Source: Lacisediminihabitans sp046156175 (GTDB lineage Bacteria; Actinomycetota; Actinomycetes; Actinomycetales; Microbacteriaceae). Taken from it: DNA of 64,000 nt. Where the stretch lies: contig NZ_JAYLVL010000003.1 of the NCBI RefSeq assembly GCF_046156175.1, positions 620,001 through 684,000 of the forward strand, written 5' to 3'. Shown here one piece after another: positions 1-9,948 of the stretch (positions are counted from its first letter, which is position 1; every line of letters starts with the position of its first letter). A program made the translations under genes and the position numbers. Under the pieces are notes generated by a model. The model made no database searches, was not told the DNA's origin, and saw only the letters and a program-made list of their open reading frames with translations.

Positions 1-347
1 CAGATCATCTCGACCTCGCCGTCGAGGGTGGAGTACCAGCCGTATTCTCCCCGACGCTGGTGGCTGGTGAGAACGATTTCGCGCGACGCCGTCGATCCGC
101 TGGCGGCGAGAGCATCCTTTTGGGCGTCTTCGAAGCGCTCGTAGAGGTTGGCACTACGGGCGAGCATCCGGTTGTTCGCGGAGACCAGGTGCCAGACCAC
201 GATGCATTCGTCGAGCCCGGATGCGACGGAGTTGACCACGCGCGGACCGTGGCCGACGACACGATCGAAGTGATCGATCCACAGCTGGAGTTTCGGGCTC
301 CGCGCCGTAGCAAAGCGCATAAAAACTATGCGAGAACCGACCGTCAT
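1..347 (-). CDS. Hypothetical protein, 5' part only (gene runs off the window start)
   Basis: An open frame starts with ATG at 347 and stays open to the window edge, giving about 115 residues of an incomplete protein. The start is preceded by a GAAGGA ribosome-binding sequence about 9 bases upstream; a second in-frame ATG at 320 is an alternative. Readable stretches include KLQLWIDHFDRVV, SANNRMLARSANLYERF and REIVLTSHQRRGEYGWYST. The N-terminal part is rich in aromatic and charged residues and has no signal peptide or membrane helix. I do not recognise the family. It is followed on the same strand by no gene inside the window, so operon context is unknown. Confidence 0.6.
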   Translation of the reverse strand, partial: MTVGSRIVFMRFATARSPKLQLWIDHFDRVVGHGPRVVNSVASGLDECIVVWHLVSANNRMLARSANLYERFEDAQKDALAASGSTASREIVLTSHQRRGEYGWYSTLDGEVEMI

Positions 348-496
348 GGTTCGGATTCCTTCGTGCTCGGGTAAGCACCCGGGGTGGGCACGAGAGGAGT
401 CAATATTCGGTGCTTGAACGCCTGCCCTCAGGGACGTGGCCAGCAACCTGCGTGCAGATGAACAACAGGAGTTTGACCTTCATATGCATGAACTTC

Positions 497-1180
497 TTAA
501 AGTGCAAGCGGTTTCTTAGGGATCACACGGGGCTCGTAGCGGCCGACGATGATGTTGACGGGCAGCAGTGCGATCCAGAAATAGAGGGCCCAGACCGCTC
601 CGAACACGAAACCGATGGGAATCGAGAGCAGGAAGATCGTCGGGGTCGTCAGGAGGTTGCGGCGGACATAGCGATACAGGCCGACATCCACTCTCTCGTC
701 GAGATAGCCGCGCCGGTAGGAGTAGGCGAGGAGCGCGAACTGCAGCAGGCTGATCACGGCGACATTGCCCGCATAGAGCACCACCGCCGGCATCGTGCTT
801 CCGTATTCGCTGAGCAGACTGGTCGGGAATGGCACGAATGCGATGAAGAAGAGCAGCAGAAGATTCATCGAGACGAGCGTGCCGTCGAATCGGCGCATCA
901 GGGCGAACATGCGGTGATGTCCCGCCCAACTTGCTCCGATCACCGCGAAGCTGAGCCCGTAGGCCAGGAACTGCGGGAACTCGTCGCCGAGTGCCTTCCA
1001 GAGCTTCGGATCCAGCGTGGCCTGGGTCACCGACGGCCCATTGGCGATCACCGGCACGGTGATATCGATCACCAGGAGTGTCATGGCGATGGCGAACACC
1101 GCATCGCTGAAGAACTGAACTCGATCAGAATTCGACCCATAACGGAGCACGCGGTCATAGGCCCGATTCGTTTCTCCCAT
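497..1180 (-). CDS. TMEM175 (DUF1211) family potassium-channel-like membrane protein
   Basis: A 227-residue polytopic membrane protein. The N-terminal helix carries the family signature FFSDAVFAIAMTLLV (around residues 18-32), which in bacterial TMEM175 channels lines the pore and selects K+ through hydrophobic residues. Bacterial members have six helices per subunit, and this length and hydrophobic pattern fit one such unit. The start chosen is the ATG at 1180, because upstream in-frame codons run into the divergent P450 gene and a TAGTGT hexamer sits 7 bases before this ATG. The basic C-terminus (RVIPKKPLAL) is probably cytoplasmic. It is divergent from the P450 with 49 bases between them. 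Function as a K+ leak channel is inferred from the family only. Confidence 0.85.
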   Translation of the reverse strand: MGETNRAYDRVLRYGSNSDRVQFFSDAVFAIAMTLLVIDITVPVIANGPSVTQATLDPKLWKALGDEFPQFLAYGLSFAVIGASWAGHHRMFALMRRFDGTLVSMNLLLLFFIAFVPFPTSLLSEYGSTMPAVVLYAGNVAVISLLQFALLAYSYRRGYLDERVDVGLYRYVRRNLLTTPTIFLLSIPIGFVFGAVWALYFWIALLPVNIIVGRYEPRVIPKKPLAL

Positions 1181-1187
1181 GGCCCTC

Positions 1188-1193
1188 ACACTA
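1188..1193 (-). promoter_or_regulatory. Candidate -10 hexamer for the TMEM175 gene
   Basis: TAGTGT on the minus strand, 7 bases before the ATG at 1180, placing transcription start at or next to the start codon. Confidence 0.45.
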
Positions 1194-1217
1194 GCGACCG
1201 GCTTTCCCGGCAGCGGA

Positions 1218-1223
1218 TAGGTT
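1218..1223 (+). promoter_or_regulatory. Candidate -10 hexamer for the first P450
   Basis: TAGGTT followed by six bases (GGGCAC) and the GTG start at 1230; no Shine-Dalgarno sequence is present. Confidence 0.5.
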
Positions 1224-1229
1224 GGGCAC

Positions 1230-2489
1230 GTGCCCGTTGCTGAGGACCTCACCGCCCCCGTCCGCGAACGCCGACTGGCGCCGTGGCGCGACGGACGCGG
1301 CACCGGCGCCGCCGCCCACGAGCACCGGTTGCTCACGGCCGCACGACCCGCACTCCCCTGGCTCAACTGGGTCGGCACCTTCGCCAAGCCACTGCTCAGG
1401 GTGCCGAGGCTCGGCTGGATCACCGCGGATCCGCTCACCGCGCGAGCAGTGCTCAACGACCCGGAGCACTTCACCCTGCTGAGCGAGGGCGGGGTCGGGC
1501 ACCTCTGGGCGCAGATCCTCGGTGATTGGGTCTACGACCTCTTCGACGGTGCCGGACACTACGACCTCCGCACCCGCAGTCGCGAACTCTTCACGGAGAA
1601 GACGAGTGTGGCGTTCGTCGCGACGGCCTGGGGCGATCGGATGACGCGGGCCCGGGCATCCTTCGAGGCGGGTGAACCGCTCGACGTGGCCGACCTCAGC
1701 CGAATCCTCGTCGGCCAGATGGTGGTCACCCTGCTCGGCATGCACGTTCCGGATGCAACGGACGAGACCTATCGCTCGATCTTCGAAACCGGCGAGGAGC
1801 TCGCCGCCATCGCGCTCGGCACGACCTCCGACACCGTGCTCCCCGCCGAGAAGATCGCGAAGGCCAGGGAGATCGTGGAGAGGCTCACCGGCCACATCGA
1901 CGCATCCTTCGCCACCGCATCCTCCGCGACCGTGATCGGACGATGCCGCGATCTCGGACTCTCGGTGCGGGAGACGAAGGGGCTCTCGACGCTGCTGATG
2001 GTCGCCGGCACCGAGACAGCGGCATCCGCCATGGCCCGAACCGCCGCCCTCCTCTTCGACACCGGAGAGCAAAACCGGCTGATCGAGCACCCCGAATTCA
2101 CCGAGGGCGCCGTGCGGGAGGCCCTCCGCGTGACCTCCCCGGCCCCGATCATCGGCCGCTCGGTACTCGCCGACCTCGAGATCGGCGGTCGCACCCTCAG
2201 GGCCGGGGAGCGCATCGTCGTGCTCACCTGGACCGCCAACAACCTCGCCGGTGAATACCGCATCGATCGCGCGTACATCCCGCAGAACCGCCAGCTGTGG
2301 TTTGGGGCGGGGCGGCACCTGTGCCTCGGCGGTCCGCTCGCCCGGGCGGAACTCACGGCGATGGTGCAGCTGCTCGTGGGCGACGGCAGGCCATTCCGGG
2401 TCGTCTCGCGGGAGTACGGCAAGCGGGTGCTGATTCCGGCCTATCGGTCACTCGTGGTGCAGAAGGTCGGGTCTCGATACGGGCGCTGA
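1230..2489 (+). CDS. Cytochrome P450
   Basis: A 419-residue heme monooxygenase. Visible motifs: C-helix HxxxR (H110, R114), I-helix AGTET (259-263) for oxygen activation, K-helix EALR (297-300), and the heme loop FGAGRHLCLGGPLA with proximal ligand Cys365. The meander between ExxR and the heme loop is short and lacks the usual F-x-P-x-R pattern. The GTG start at 1230 is supported by a -10-like TAGGTT six bases upstream. The gene converges on the reductase of the Ole-like operon and resembles the P450 in that operon (both share LRVTxPxP and RQLWFGAG), so the two are probably paralogues acting in one pathway. The last eight codons lie inside a dispersed repeat. Substrate and redox partner are unknown; no ferredoxin gene is nearby. 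Confidence 0.9.
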   Translation: MPVAEDLTAPVRERRLAPWRDGRGTGAAAHEHRLLTAARPALPWLNWVGTFAKPLLRVPRLGWITADPLTARAVLNDPEHFTLLSEGGVGHLWAQILGDWVYDLFDGAGHYDLRTRSRELFTEKTSVAFVATAWGDRMTRARASFEAGEPLDVADLSRILVGQMVVTLLGMHVPDATDETYRSIFETGEELAAIALGTTSDTVLPAEKIAKAREIVERLTGHIDASFATASSATVIGRCRDLGLSVRETKGLSTLLMVAGTETAASAMARTAALLFDTGEQNRLIEHPEFTEGAVREALRVTSPAPIIGRSVLADLEIGGRTLRAGERIVVLTWTANNLAGEYRIDRAYIPQNRQLWFGAGRHLCLGGPLARAELTAMVQLLVGDGRPFRVVSREYGKRVLIPAYRSLVVQKVGSRYGR

Positions 2490-2556
2490 GCGCCCTACTC
2501 GACCAGCGGCCCGCCGGTCGAGGAGCGAGCGCCAGCGAGCGTATCGAGTCCCGCGG
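2467..2556. repeat. Dispersed palindromic repeat, two head-to-head copies
   Basis: A direct copy begins GGGTCTCGATACGGGCGCT and ends CTACTCGACCAGCGG at about 2508. It is followed at once by an inverted copy (from about 2511, GGTCGAGGAGCGAGCGCCAG, to CGTATCGAGTCCCG). The pair can fold into a long cruciform or hairpin between the convergent P450 and reductase genes and may act as a bidirectional terminator. It overlaps the last codons of the P450. Related copies lie at 4550-4590 and 57138-57178. Confidence 0.75.
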
Positions 2557-3498
2557 CTACCAGCGCTCGGCGCCGGCGAGGCACGTGGAACGGGGTCTGT
2601 AGCCGAGCTGCTGCCGGGCTGCGGTCAGGTCGAGCGTTCGCTCGAGACCCAACTGGCTCACCGCATAGCGGGTCACCCGGGGCCGACCGCGCCCGCTCAC
2701 CCGATGCCCGAGCTCGACCGCTGACGCGAACGCGAACGCTGTGCCGTACGGGATGCTGTGGAGTCTGACGTCCGAACGTCCCTTCCTCGCTAGCAGTTCG
2801 GTGAGCACCTCGCTCAGCAGCACGGGGGCGTCATCCCCGACGTTGAAGACGCCAGGGGGCGCCTCGGGGTCGAGCGCAAGGATCACGGCCGCGACGAGAT
2901 TGTCGATGTGGGTGAGGGTGTGCTCGACGGCAGCACCCTCAGGCAGCGAGAGACGGCCACGGCGGATGCCTGCGAGCAGACGGGGCAGGAGGGTCGTGTC
3001 CCCCGCGCCGTAGACCGCATGCGGACGCAGGATCACGGCGTCTGCGCCGACCAGCTGGGCCTCCGCGGCCACCTTCGACTGGGAGTAGGAACTGAGGAAT
3101 CGCGTCGCCGGCGCCTCCGATTCGACCGCGTTGACGGTCGGCACGAAGGCGTCGTACACGCTTGAGGTGGACAGGTGCACGATGCGTGCCCCGGGGAAAC
3201 TGCGCACGACATTGCGCGTTCCCTCGCTGTTCGCGCGCATCGCCGCGTCCAGCGGTGCCCAGTCGTCGGCAAGGGCTGCGCAGTGCACGACGGCATCCAC
3301 GTGCACGTCGGTCGTCAGCCGCCCTCGGGCGACGTCCCAGATGCGGTAATGGCTGGCGTTGGCCACGTGGCTGCGATACGACCAGCCGCCGGGCGTGCGA
3401 CCGTACCCGATCACCTCGTGATCGAACTCGGGCATCGCGAGGGCAGACGCGATGACGCCGCCGATGAACCCGCTCGCCCCCGTGACCGCGATCCGCAT
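2557..3498 (-). CDS. NAD(P)-dependent extended SDR, OleD-like beta-ketoacid reductase
   Basis: A 313-residue extended short-chain dehydrogenase. The N-terminal Rossmann motif is TGASGFIGG (residues 6-14). The catalytic pair is in SSYSQSKVAAE (YxxxK), and the substrate-side motif is LRPHAVYGAGDTTLLPRLL. The LRPH-x-x-(Y/W)-G-x-GD-x-x-LLPRLL pattern and the late TRYAVSQL segment resemble OleD and 3-beta-HSD-type enzymes rather than sugar epimerases. It is the last gene of the operon that starts at 8020 and begins one base before the ligase stop codon. By analogy with OleD it would reduce a 2-alkyl-3-ketoacid to the 3-hydroxyacid that the neighbouring ligase activates. The assignment rests on motif and context; a nucleotide-sugar epimerase is less likely. 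Confidence 0.75.
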   Translation of the reverse strand: MRIAVTGASGFIGGVIASALAMPEFDHEVIGYGRTPGGWSYRSHVANASHYRIWDVARGRLTTDVHVDAVVHCAALADDWAPLDAAMRANSEGTRNVVRSFPGARIVHLSTSSVYDAFVPTVNAVESEAPATRFLSSYSQSKVAAEAQLVGADAVILRPHAVYGAGDTTLLPRLLAGIRRGRLSLPEGAAVEHTLTHIDNLVAAVILALDPEAPPGVFNVGDDAPVLLSEVLTELLARKGRSDVRLHSIPYGTAFAFASAVELGHRVSGRGRPRVTRYAVSQLGLERTLDLTAARQQLGYRPRSTCLAGAERW

Positions 3499-3499
3499 G

Positions 3500-5098
3500 T
3501 CAGCTCCCTGACTTCAGGTGGTGGGAAACGGCAGCGCGCAGGGCGGCGCGGTCCAATTTGCTGCTGCGACCCGCGCGCGGCAGGTCTGCGGCGACGAGCA
3601 CGAGGTCGGGCAGCACCGCGGCATCCACGAGTCCGGGCAGTGCGGCGCTCACGGTGGCGATCACCGGGTGCGTCGAGCCGAACCCGCGGGGAACGCCGTC
3701 GCTGGGCACGATCACCAGCACGATCACGTCGTCGCCGATCTCGTCCGCGACTCCCACCATCGCCACGTCCGCGACGCCGGCGATGCCCGCAATCACCGGT
3801 TCGTAGAGCCCCGGATAGACGTTAGTCGAGCCTCGAATGAACATATCCTTGCTCCGGCCGCGCAACACCAGGGTCTCGCCGTGCAGCTCCGCGAGATCCC
3901 CGGTGCCCAGCGAGACGAGCGGATGCTCGGGAAGGTCGGCCAGATAGCCGAGCGCGAGGCCCTCCCCCGCGAGCACCAACTCCCCGTCGCCCGTCGCGTT
4001 CGTCTCGATGCGGGCGCGGATGCTGGGGAGCACCGTGCCGACGTAGTCGCCCGGCCCCGTGAAGGCGAGCTTCTCGTCGCCATCGGCGATCGCCACCGGC
4101 AGGATCTCCGTCATGCCGTAGATCGCGCACACGCGTACTGTCGGCCAGATCCGCTTCACCCGCTCGAGAAGTGGCCGCAACACCGGGGCTCCCCCGATCA
4201 GCAGGGTGCTGAGCTGGGGGGTCTTCTCCGGGTGATCCTCGAGCAGGGTGAGCAGGGCTGCGAGGGCTGCCGGCACCAGGAAGAGAGAATCGGTTCCGGG
4301 CAGCACGTCGAGGTAGTGGGCGGGCCCCGCGCCCGGGTCGGTGCCGACGGCGGGCAGGCGCCAGTGCGCTCCGGCGATGAGGCCCGGGATGCCGATCATC
4401 AGCTGATCGGTGAGCAGGCGGTCCCCGGGGGCGAATCGAACGTGCGCGGCGAAGCCGGCGAGCCCGGTTCCGAGGGAGGTGCGCGAGTGCACCACTGCCC
4501 GGGGATGCGCGGTGGTGCCGCTGGTGAAGATGATGAGGGCTTCCGACCGGGTCTCGGTACGGTCGCTGGCGCTCTCTACTCGACCACCGGCGAGCAGGTC
4601 TCGACCACCGGCGAGCAGGGAGCGGAGCCGCAACGCCCGGAGCGGCACGCCCGGCAGCCACGATCCGGCGTAGATGTGGCGGGCATCCGGCACCACGGCC
4701 GAGTAGGGCGGTAGTTCCAGCCCACGACGACGTGCAATGGGCTTCAGCGGCCCGGAGGACGCGAGGTAGAGCAGCGATTCCGCCGCCACCCAGCGGGGTG
4801 CTGCGAGCGCAGCCCGTGCCCGGAACATCTCCTCCCCCGCCCCGGGGTCGGCGAAGACCACGGTGCCGCCCGCGGCGATGACCCCGAGGGCGAGACAGAT
4901 GCCGTCGAGGCTGGGACGAACCGAGAAGAGCACGCGATCCCCGGCCCGTAGTCCCGCCGCCTTCAGCGCCGCCGCGACCGAGGCGATGCGGGCGTCGAGC
5001 TCGCCATAGGAGAGGGTGCGCCGCCCTTGGCTGACGGCCGGGGCATCCGGATGCTCACGGCACGTGTCCAGCAGCGCATCGAGCAGGTCGATGCTCAT
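3500..5098 (-). CDS. AMP-dependent synthetase/ligase, OleC-like (beta-lactone synthetase candidate)
   Basis: A 532-residue member of the ANL adenylating family. Seen: P-loop FTSGTTAHPRAV (191-202), YGMTE, TGDLAE, GRSKDMFIRG hinge, and a Lys close to the C-terminus (SSKLDR). The N-terminal half has FADPGAG, matching the DPG(M/A)G of OleC enzymes. OleC converts a 2-alkyl-3-hydroxyacid into a cis-beta-lactone through an acyl-AMP; this role is inferred from family likeness and the adjacent OleA- and OleD-like genes. The ATG at 5098 overlaps the P450 stop by ATGA, indicating translational coupling. Residues about 152-186 derive from a genomic repeat and include a seven-residue duplication (LLAGGRD/LLAGGRV) directly before the P-loop. 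An ordinary acyl-CoA synthetase is the alternative. Confidence 0.75.
   Translation of the reverse strand: MSIDLLDALLDTCREHPDAPAVSQGRRTLSYGELDARIASVAAALKAAGLRAGDRVLFSVRPSLDGICLALGVIAAGGTVVFADPGAGEEMFRARAALAAPRWVAAESLLYLASSGPLKPIARRRGLELPPYSAVVPDARHIYAGSWLPGVPLRALRLRSLLAGGRDLLAGGRVESASDRTETRSEALIIFTSGTTAHPRAVVHSRTSLGTGLAGFAAHVRFAPGDRLLTDQLMIGIPGLIAGAHWRLPAVGTDPGAGPAHYLDVLPGTDSLFLVPAALAALLTLLEDHPEKTPQLSTLLIGGAPVLRPLLERVKRIWPTVRVCAIYGMTEILPVAIADGDEKLAFTGPGDYVGTVLPSIRARIETNATGDGELVLAGEGLALGYLADLPEHPLVSLGTGDLAELHGETLVLRGRSKDMFIRGSTNVYPGLYEPVIAGIAGVADVAMVGVADEIGDDVIVLVIVPSDGVPRGFGSTHPVIATVSAALPGLVDAAVLPDLVLVAADLPRAGRSSKLDRAALRAAVSHHLKSGS
4550..4619. repeat. Dispersed repeat copy plus a 21-base tandem duplication inside the ligase gene
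   Basis: The stretch from GGTCTCGGTACGGTCGCTGG to CTACTCGACCACCGG (4550-4590) matches the repeat seen at 2467 and 57138. It continues into a 21-base direct duplication: CGACCACCGGCGAGCAGG occurs at 4581-4598 and again at 4602-4619. All of it is read in frame. Confidence 0.75.
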
Positions 5099-6261
5099 CC
5101 GCCGATCACCACCTTGGCGTAGCCCGGAATCAGCACTCCGCGCGCGGGGCGACGGGAGAGCACTCGGAGGCCGCCGTCCGGGAACGCGTCGAGCAGTGAA
5201 TCCAACACGATACGGATCTGGGCCATGGCGAGAGGGGCGCCGAGACAGAAATGGGACCCCGCGCCGAACCACAGCTGGCGAAGCGTCGCGGCGGTGTTGG
5301 CCGCCGGATCGAAGGGGCCGAGCGCCCGGTTGGCCGCGAAAGTCGCGAGGATCACCCGGTCTCCGGGCCGCACGGCCACCGGGCCGATCGAGTCGGCCGC
5401 CACCACGGAGCGGAGCATGACCGGGGAGGGTGTCGTCACCCGGAGACCCTCGGCGATCGCCGGTTCGATGAGAGTCCGATCGGCTGCGACGAGCGGCAGC
5501 CACGCAGTATCGACGAGCAGGCATACCAATCGGGGAATATAAGAGACGAGAGTCTCCGTGCCGGTGAGGACGAAGGCGCCGACGGCGCCGAGCGCCTCGG
5601 CCTCGGTGAGGCCGAGCGCGCGCATCCGTCCCGGAACCGTCTGCTCGTCGCCCGAGCGGTAGGCGCGCTGGGCGTGCGCTCCGAGCTCCGCCATCACCAC
5701 CCGGGCCTTCGTGACCTCGGAGGGCGTGAGCGTGCTTCGAGTGAGACGCACCATCGAGGTGATGGAGGAGACCTTGTGGAACAGATCGGCGGTCAACTCC
5801 GCGGAATCCAGCCCCACCAGGCGACTGATGGCGATGCTGGAATAGCGCCGCACCTCCTCCACCAGGTCGACAGGCTCTCCCCCCGCCAGTCGGCGCGTGA
5901 GCCGAGCCAGCGGCTCGCCGAGGCTCGCGGCCACCAGGGTCTCGACATACGAGGGCGCGAAGATCGGGGCGAGTTTGCGCCGAAGTGCCTGATGGTCCGC
6001 GCCTTCCATGTTGAGAAGCACGCTGGGTCCGAGCACACCCGTCCAGAGATCCGAAGGAGAGCCCGGGCCGGTCTTGGTGAAGCTCGCGGTGTTGAGAAGG
6101 GTGCTTCGCAGCAGCGCCGCGTCTCGCACGAGGATGCCGAGGCCCGGCACCCGGAGAACGGGGCCTCGTGCCATCCGCAGGGCGGGATAGGCGATCGGAT
6201 GGGCCGAACGCATCACTCGCTCCTCCCACCGCCTCGCCCGGTGGCCGGCGGGGCTGGTCAT
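5095..6261 (-). CDS. Cytochrome P450 (operon member)
   Basis: A 388-residue P450 with C-helix HxxxR (H90, R94), I-helix TGTET (233-237), K-helix EGLR (271-274) and heme loop FGAGSHFCLGAPLA (ligand Cys339). Like the P450 at 1230 it has a short meander without the usual F-x-P-x-R motif and carries RQLWFGAG before the heme loop, so they look like a paralogous pair. The ATG at 6261 overlaps the glycosyltransferase stop (ATGA) and is preferred over upstream codons that lie inside that gene. Downstream it overlaps the ligase start by ATGA. It is expected to hydroxylate or desaturate the lipid made by the KAS III/ligase/reductase enzymes; the substrate is not known. Confidence 0.88.
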   Translation of the reverse strand: MTSPAGHRARRWEERVMRSAHPIAYPALRMARGPVLRVPGLGILVRDAALLRSTLLNTASFTKTGPGSPSDLWTGVLGPSVLLNMEGADHQALRRKLAPIFAPSYVETLVAASLGEPLARLTRRLAGGEPVDLVEEVRRYSSIAISRLVGLDSAELTADLFHKVSSITSMVRLTRSTLTPSEVTKARVVMAELGAHAQRAYRSGDEQTVPGRMRALGLTEAEALGAVGAFVLTGTETLVSYIPRLVCLLVDTAWLPLVAADRTLIEPAIAEGLRVTTPSPVMLRSVVAADSIGPVAVRPGDRVILATFAANRALGPFDPAANTAATLRQLWFGAGSHFCLGAPLAMAQIRIVLDSLLDAFPDGGLRVLSRRPARGVLIPGYAKVVIGG

Positions 6262-7019
6262 CGGATGTCCACGTGCTCTGGCCGGTACCGGTGATCCTTG
6301 TACCAGAGCAGGGTGTTCTTCAGACCCCAGGCGTTCACCCGGCGACTCGATCCGAAGACCACGATGTCTCCGCGACGAGCGTAGTGCGGCGTGATGCGGC
6401 GCACGGCGTTCACCAGGGCACGATCCTCGTGGAGGTCCTCGATGCGGGTGCGGGGGAATCCGCCGCTCTGCCGGTAGAGCTCGGCCGTGATGCCCACATT
6501 GCAACCGGCGGCCATCATGTAGGGCCCGAGATACTGCGGCGAGCGGTTGTCTTTACGCACCCGGCCGAACGCTTCGGCGAGATGCACAGCACCGCGAAGT
6601 CCGAGGCGCGTGAACCAGGGGAGCCCCTCGTCGGTGCGGGGAACGAGTTCCCCGCCGACCAGCTGGAGCCCTTCGGTGGTGAGCGCCCGACGCATGCTCG
6701 CCGTCCAGTCGCGCCGGGGAAGACAGTCGGCGTCGGTGCGGGCGAGGATTCCGGCCCCGGCGGCGATGGCGGCGCGCATCCCGGTATCCGCCGCGGCTCC
6801 GGTGCCCTTCTGCGGTTCATGGATCACTCGCCACCGCGGGCGATCCGCCGTGAACTCCTCGATGATTGCCACCGAATCGTCTGTGGAACCGTTATCGACG
6901 AACACGACATCGAAGTCCTGGTCGACCTGCGCGGCGAGGGCGGCGAGTGTCGGGCGGATCCAGGCGGTTTCGTTGAAGACGGGCACGACCACCGCGAGCC
7001 GGGGCAGCGAGGCATTCAC
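6258..7019 (-). CDS. Family 2 glycosyltransferase
   Basis: A 253-residue GT-A fold enzyme. The N-terminal VVVPVFNE (residues 9-16), DNGSTDDS and a metal-binding-type ARTDADCLP motif mark it as GT2. No membrane helix is obvious, so it is probably cytosolic or peripheral. The C-terminal part has RIEDLHEDRALVNAV, an acidic segment typical of the catalytic-base region. GTG at 7019 overlaps the stop of the KAS III-like gene (GTGA), and its own stop overlaps the following P450 start. Being embedded and coupled within a lipid-biosynthesis operon, it probably glycosylates the hydroxylated product. Donor and acceptor cannot be read from the sequence. Confidence 0.85.
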   Translation of the reverse strand: MNASLPRLAVVVPVFNETAWIRPTLAALAAQVDQDFDVVFVDNGSTDDSVAIIEEFTADRPRWRVIHEPQKGTGAAADTGMRAAIAAGAGILARTDADCLPRRDWTASMRRALTTEGLQLVGGELVPRTDEGLPWFTRLGLRGAVHLAEAFGRVRKDNRSPQYLGPYMMAAGCNVGITAELYRQSGGFPRTRIEDLHEDRALVNAVRRITPHYARRGDIVVFGSSRRVNAWGLKNTLLWYKDHRYRPEHVDIR

Positions 7020-8020
7020 AGTCGCAGCACCATCACGCCGAGACTGATGCCGCCGGCCAACCCGATGAGCGCCACGAGGCTGCCCTCCCCGATGCGTCCG
7101 GCATCCCGCGCCAGCAGCAGTTGAAGGGGAAGGGTGACCGAAGCGAGATTGCCGTGATCCTCGATCGTGATGATGGTCTTGTCGTCGGCCACCCCGAGCC
7201 GTTCGAAGATCGGCGGGAGGTAGGGCAGTGCCACCTGGTGGATGGCCACGAGGTCGAAGTCGTTCCAGTGCAGATCGAGCTTCTGCAGGGTCGCCAACAC
7301 GGCATCCGGTCCGAGATCGAGAAAGGCCTGCTGCAGTGCGGGGCCGTCCATGTCGAAGTGACTTCCGTTGTCGGCGTGCGGGTCCATCGATCCACCGGTG
7401 CCCAGCGTGCCGATCTGCCAGTGACTCGAGACCGCGACGAATGTGGAGCCGAGGATTCCCGAATGGTCACCGCTGCGCTCGAGGACGACCGCCGCTCCCC
7501 CGTCGCTCATCGTGTAGCCGGGGAATGAGCGCAGGAACTGGTCTTTGCCCTCGAGGCGCCACCGCACAGCATGCGAGGGCTGCTCGCCGCTCGCGATGAG
7601 CACCCGCTCGTACTGGCCGCTCGTGATGAGGGCATCCGCCACCTGCATCGCGTTGAGCACGCTGTTGCAGGCGTTTTTGATGTCCATGACGGGGCAGTCG
7701 AGTCCCAGCTTCGAGGCGACGATGTGGCTCGTGGCCGGTTCGATCAGATCCTGGCTCGCGCTGGCGAAGAGGAGAAGGTCGATCGGGCCGGGCGAATCGG
7801 CGAGGGCGCTCCGGGCCGCGGCGACGGCGAGGTCGGAGGTCTGCCAGCCCGGCGGCCGGAGGTGCACGGTCTTGACCCCGGTGATGCGGCCGATCATGCC
7901 CGTCGCCAGCTTCAGGGTCGGGTTGTGGCGACGGAGATCGGCCTCCGTCTGCGCGGTCGAACGGGTGGTTTCGGGAAGGTAGACACCGAGCCCGGCAACG
8001 CGAGAACGGGAGGTGTGCAC
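7016..8020 (-). CDS. Beta-ketoacyl synthase III-like condensing enzyme, OleA-like
   Basis: A 334-residue thiolase-fold enzyme with the KAS III catalytic set: Cys118 in DIKNACNSVLNAM, His261 in VAIHQVALP and Asn291 in EDHGNLASVTLP. The spacing and the fused N- and C-terminal halves fit FabH, OleA and related enzymes. The housekeeping FabH normally sits in a fatty-acid gene cluster. This copy heads an operon with an AMP ligase and an OleD-like reductase, so head-to-head Claisen condensation of two acyl chains (OleA type) is the more likely role. The start is the GTG at 8020, with a TAGTGT hexamer six bases upstream and no ribosome-binding site. FabH-type malonyl condensation cannot be excluded. 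Confidence 0.8.
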   Translation of the reverse strand: MHTSRSRVAGLGVYLPETTRSTAQTEADLRRHNPTLKLATGMIGRITGVKTVHLRPPGWQTSDLAVAAARSALADSPGPIDLLLFASASQDLIEPATSHIVASKLGLDCPVMDIKNACNSVLNAMQVADALITSGQYERVLIASGEQPSHAVRWRLEGKDQFLRSFPGYTMSDGGAAVVLERSGDHSGILGSTFVAVSSHWQIGTLGTGGSMDPHADNGSHFDMDGPALQQAFLDLGPDAVLATLQKLDLHWNDFDLVAIHQVALPYLPPIFERLGVADDKTIITIEDHGNLASVTLPLQLLLARDAGRIGEGSLVALIGLAGGISLGVMVLRL

Positions 8021-8026
8021 GGTACG

Positions 8027-8032
8027 ACACTA
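8027..8032 (-). promoter_or_regulatory. Candidate -10 hexamer of the Ole-like operon
   Basis: TAGTGT on the minus strand, then six bases (CGTACC) and the GTG at 8020. This would make a leaderless polycistronic mRNA from 8020 to about 2557. Confidence 0.5.
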
Positions 8033-8079
8033 GTTGTGCCGCTCCTCCGGGCCGACCCGCGCGACGAGCGCGTTGCGGT

Positions 8080-9936
<1,857 letters not shown>

Positions 9937-9942
9937 TGAATG

Positions 9943-9948
9943 ACTGTA
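9943..9948 (-). promoter_or_regulatory. Candidate -10 hexamer for the ABC-F gene
   Basis: TACAGT on the minus strand, six bases (CATTCA) before the GTG at 9936. Confidence 0.45.
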
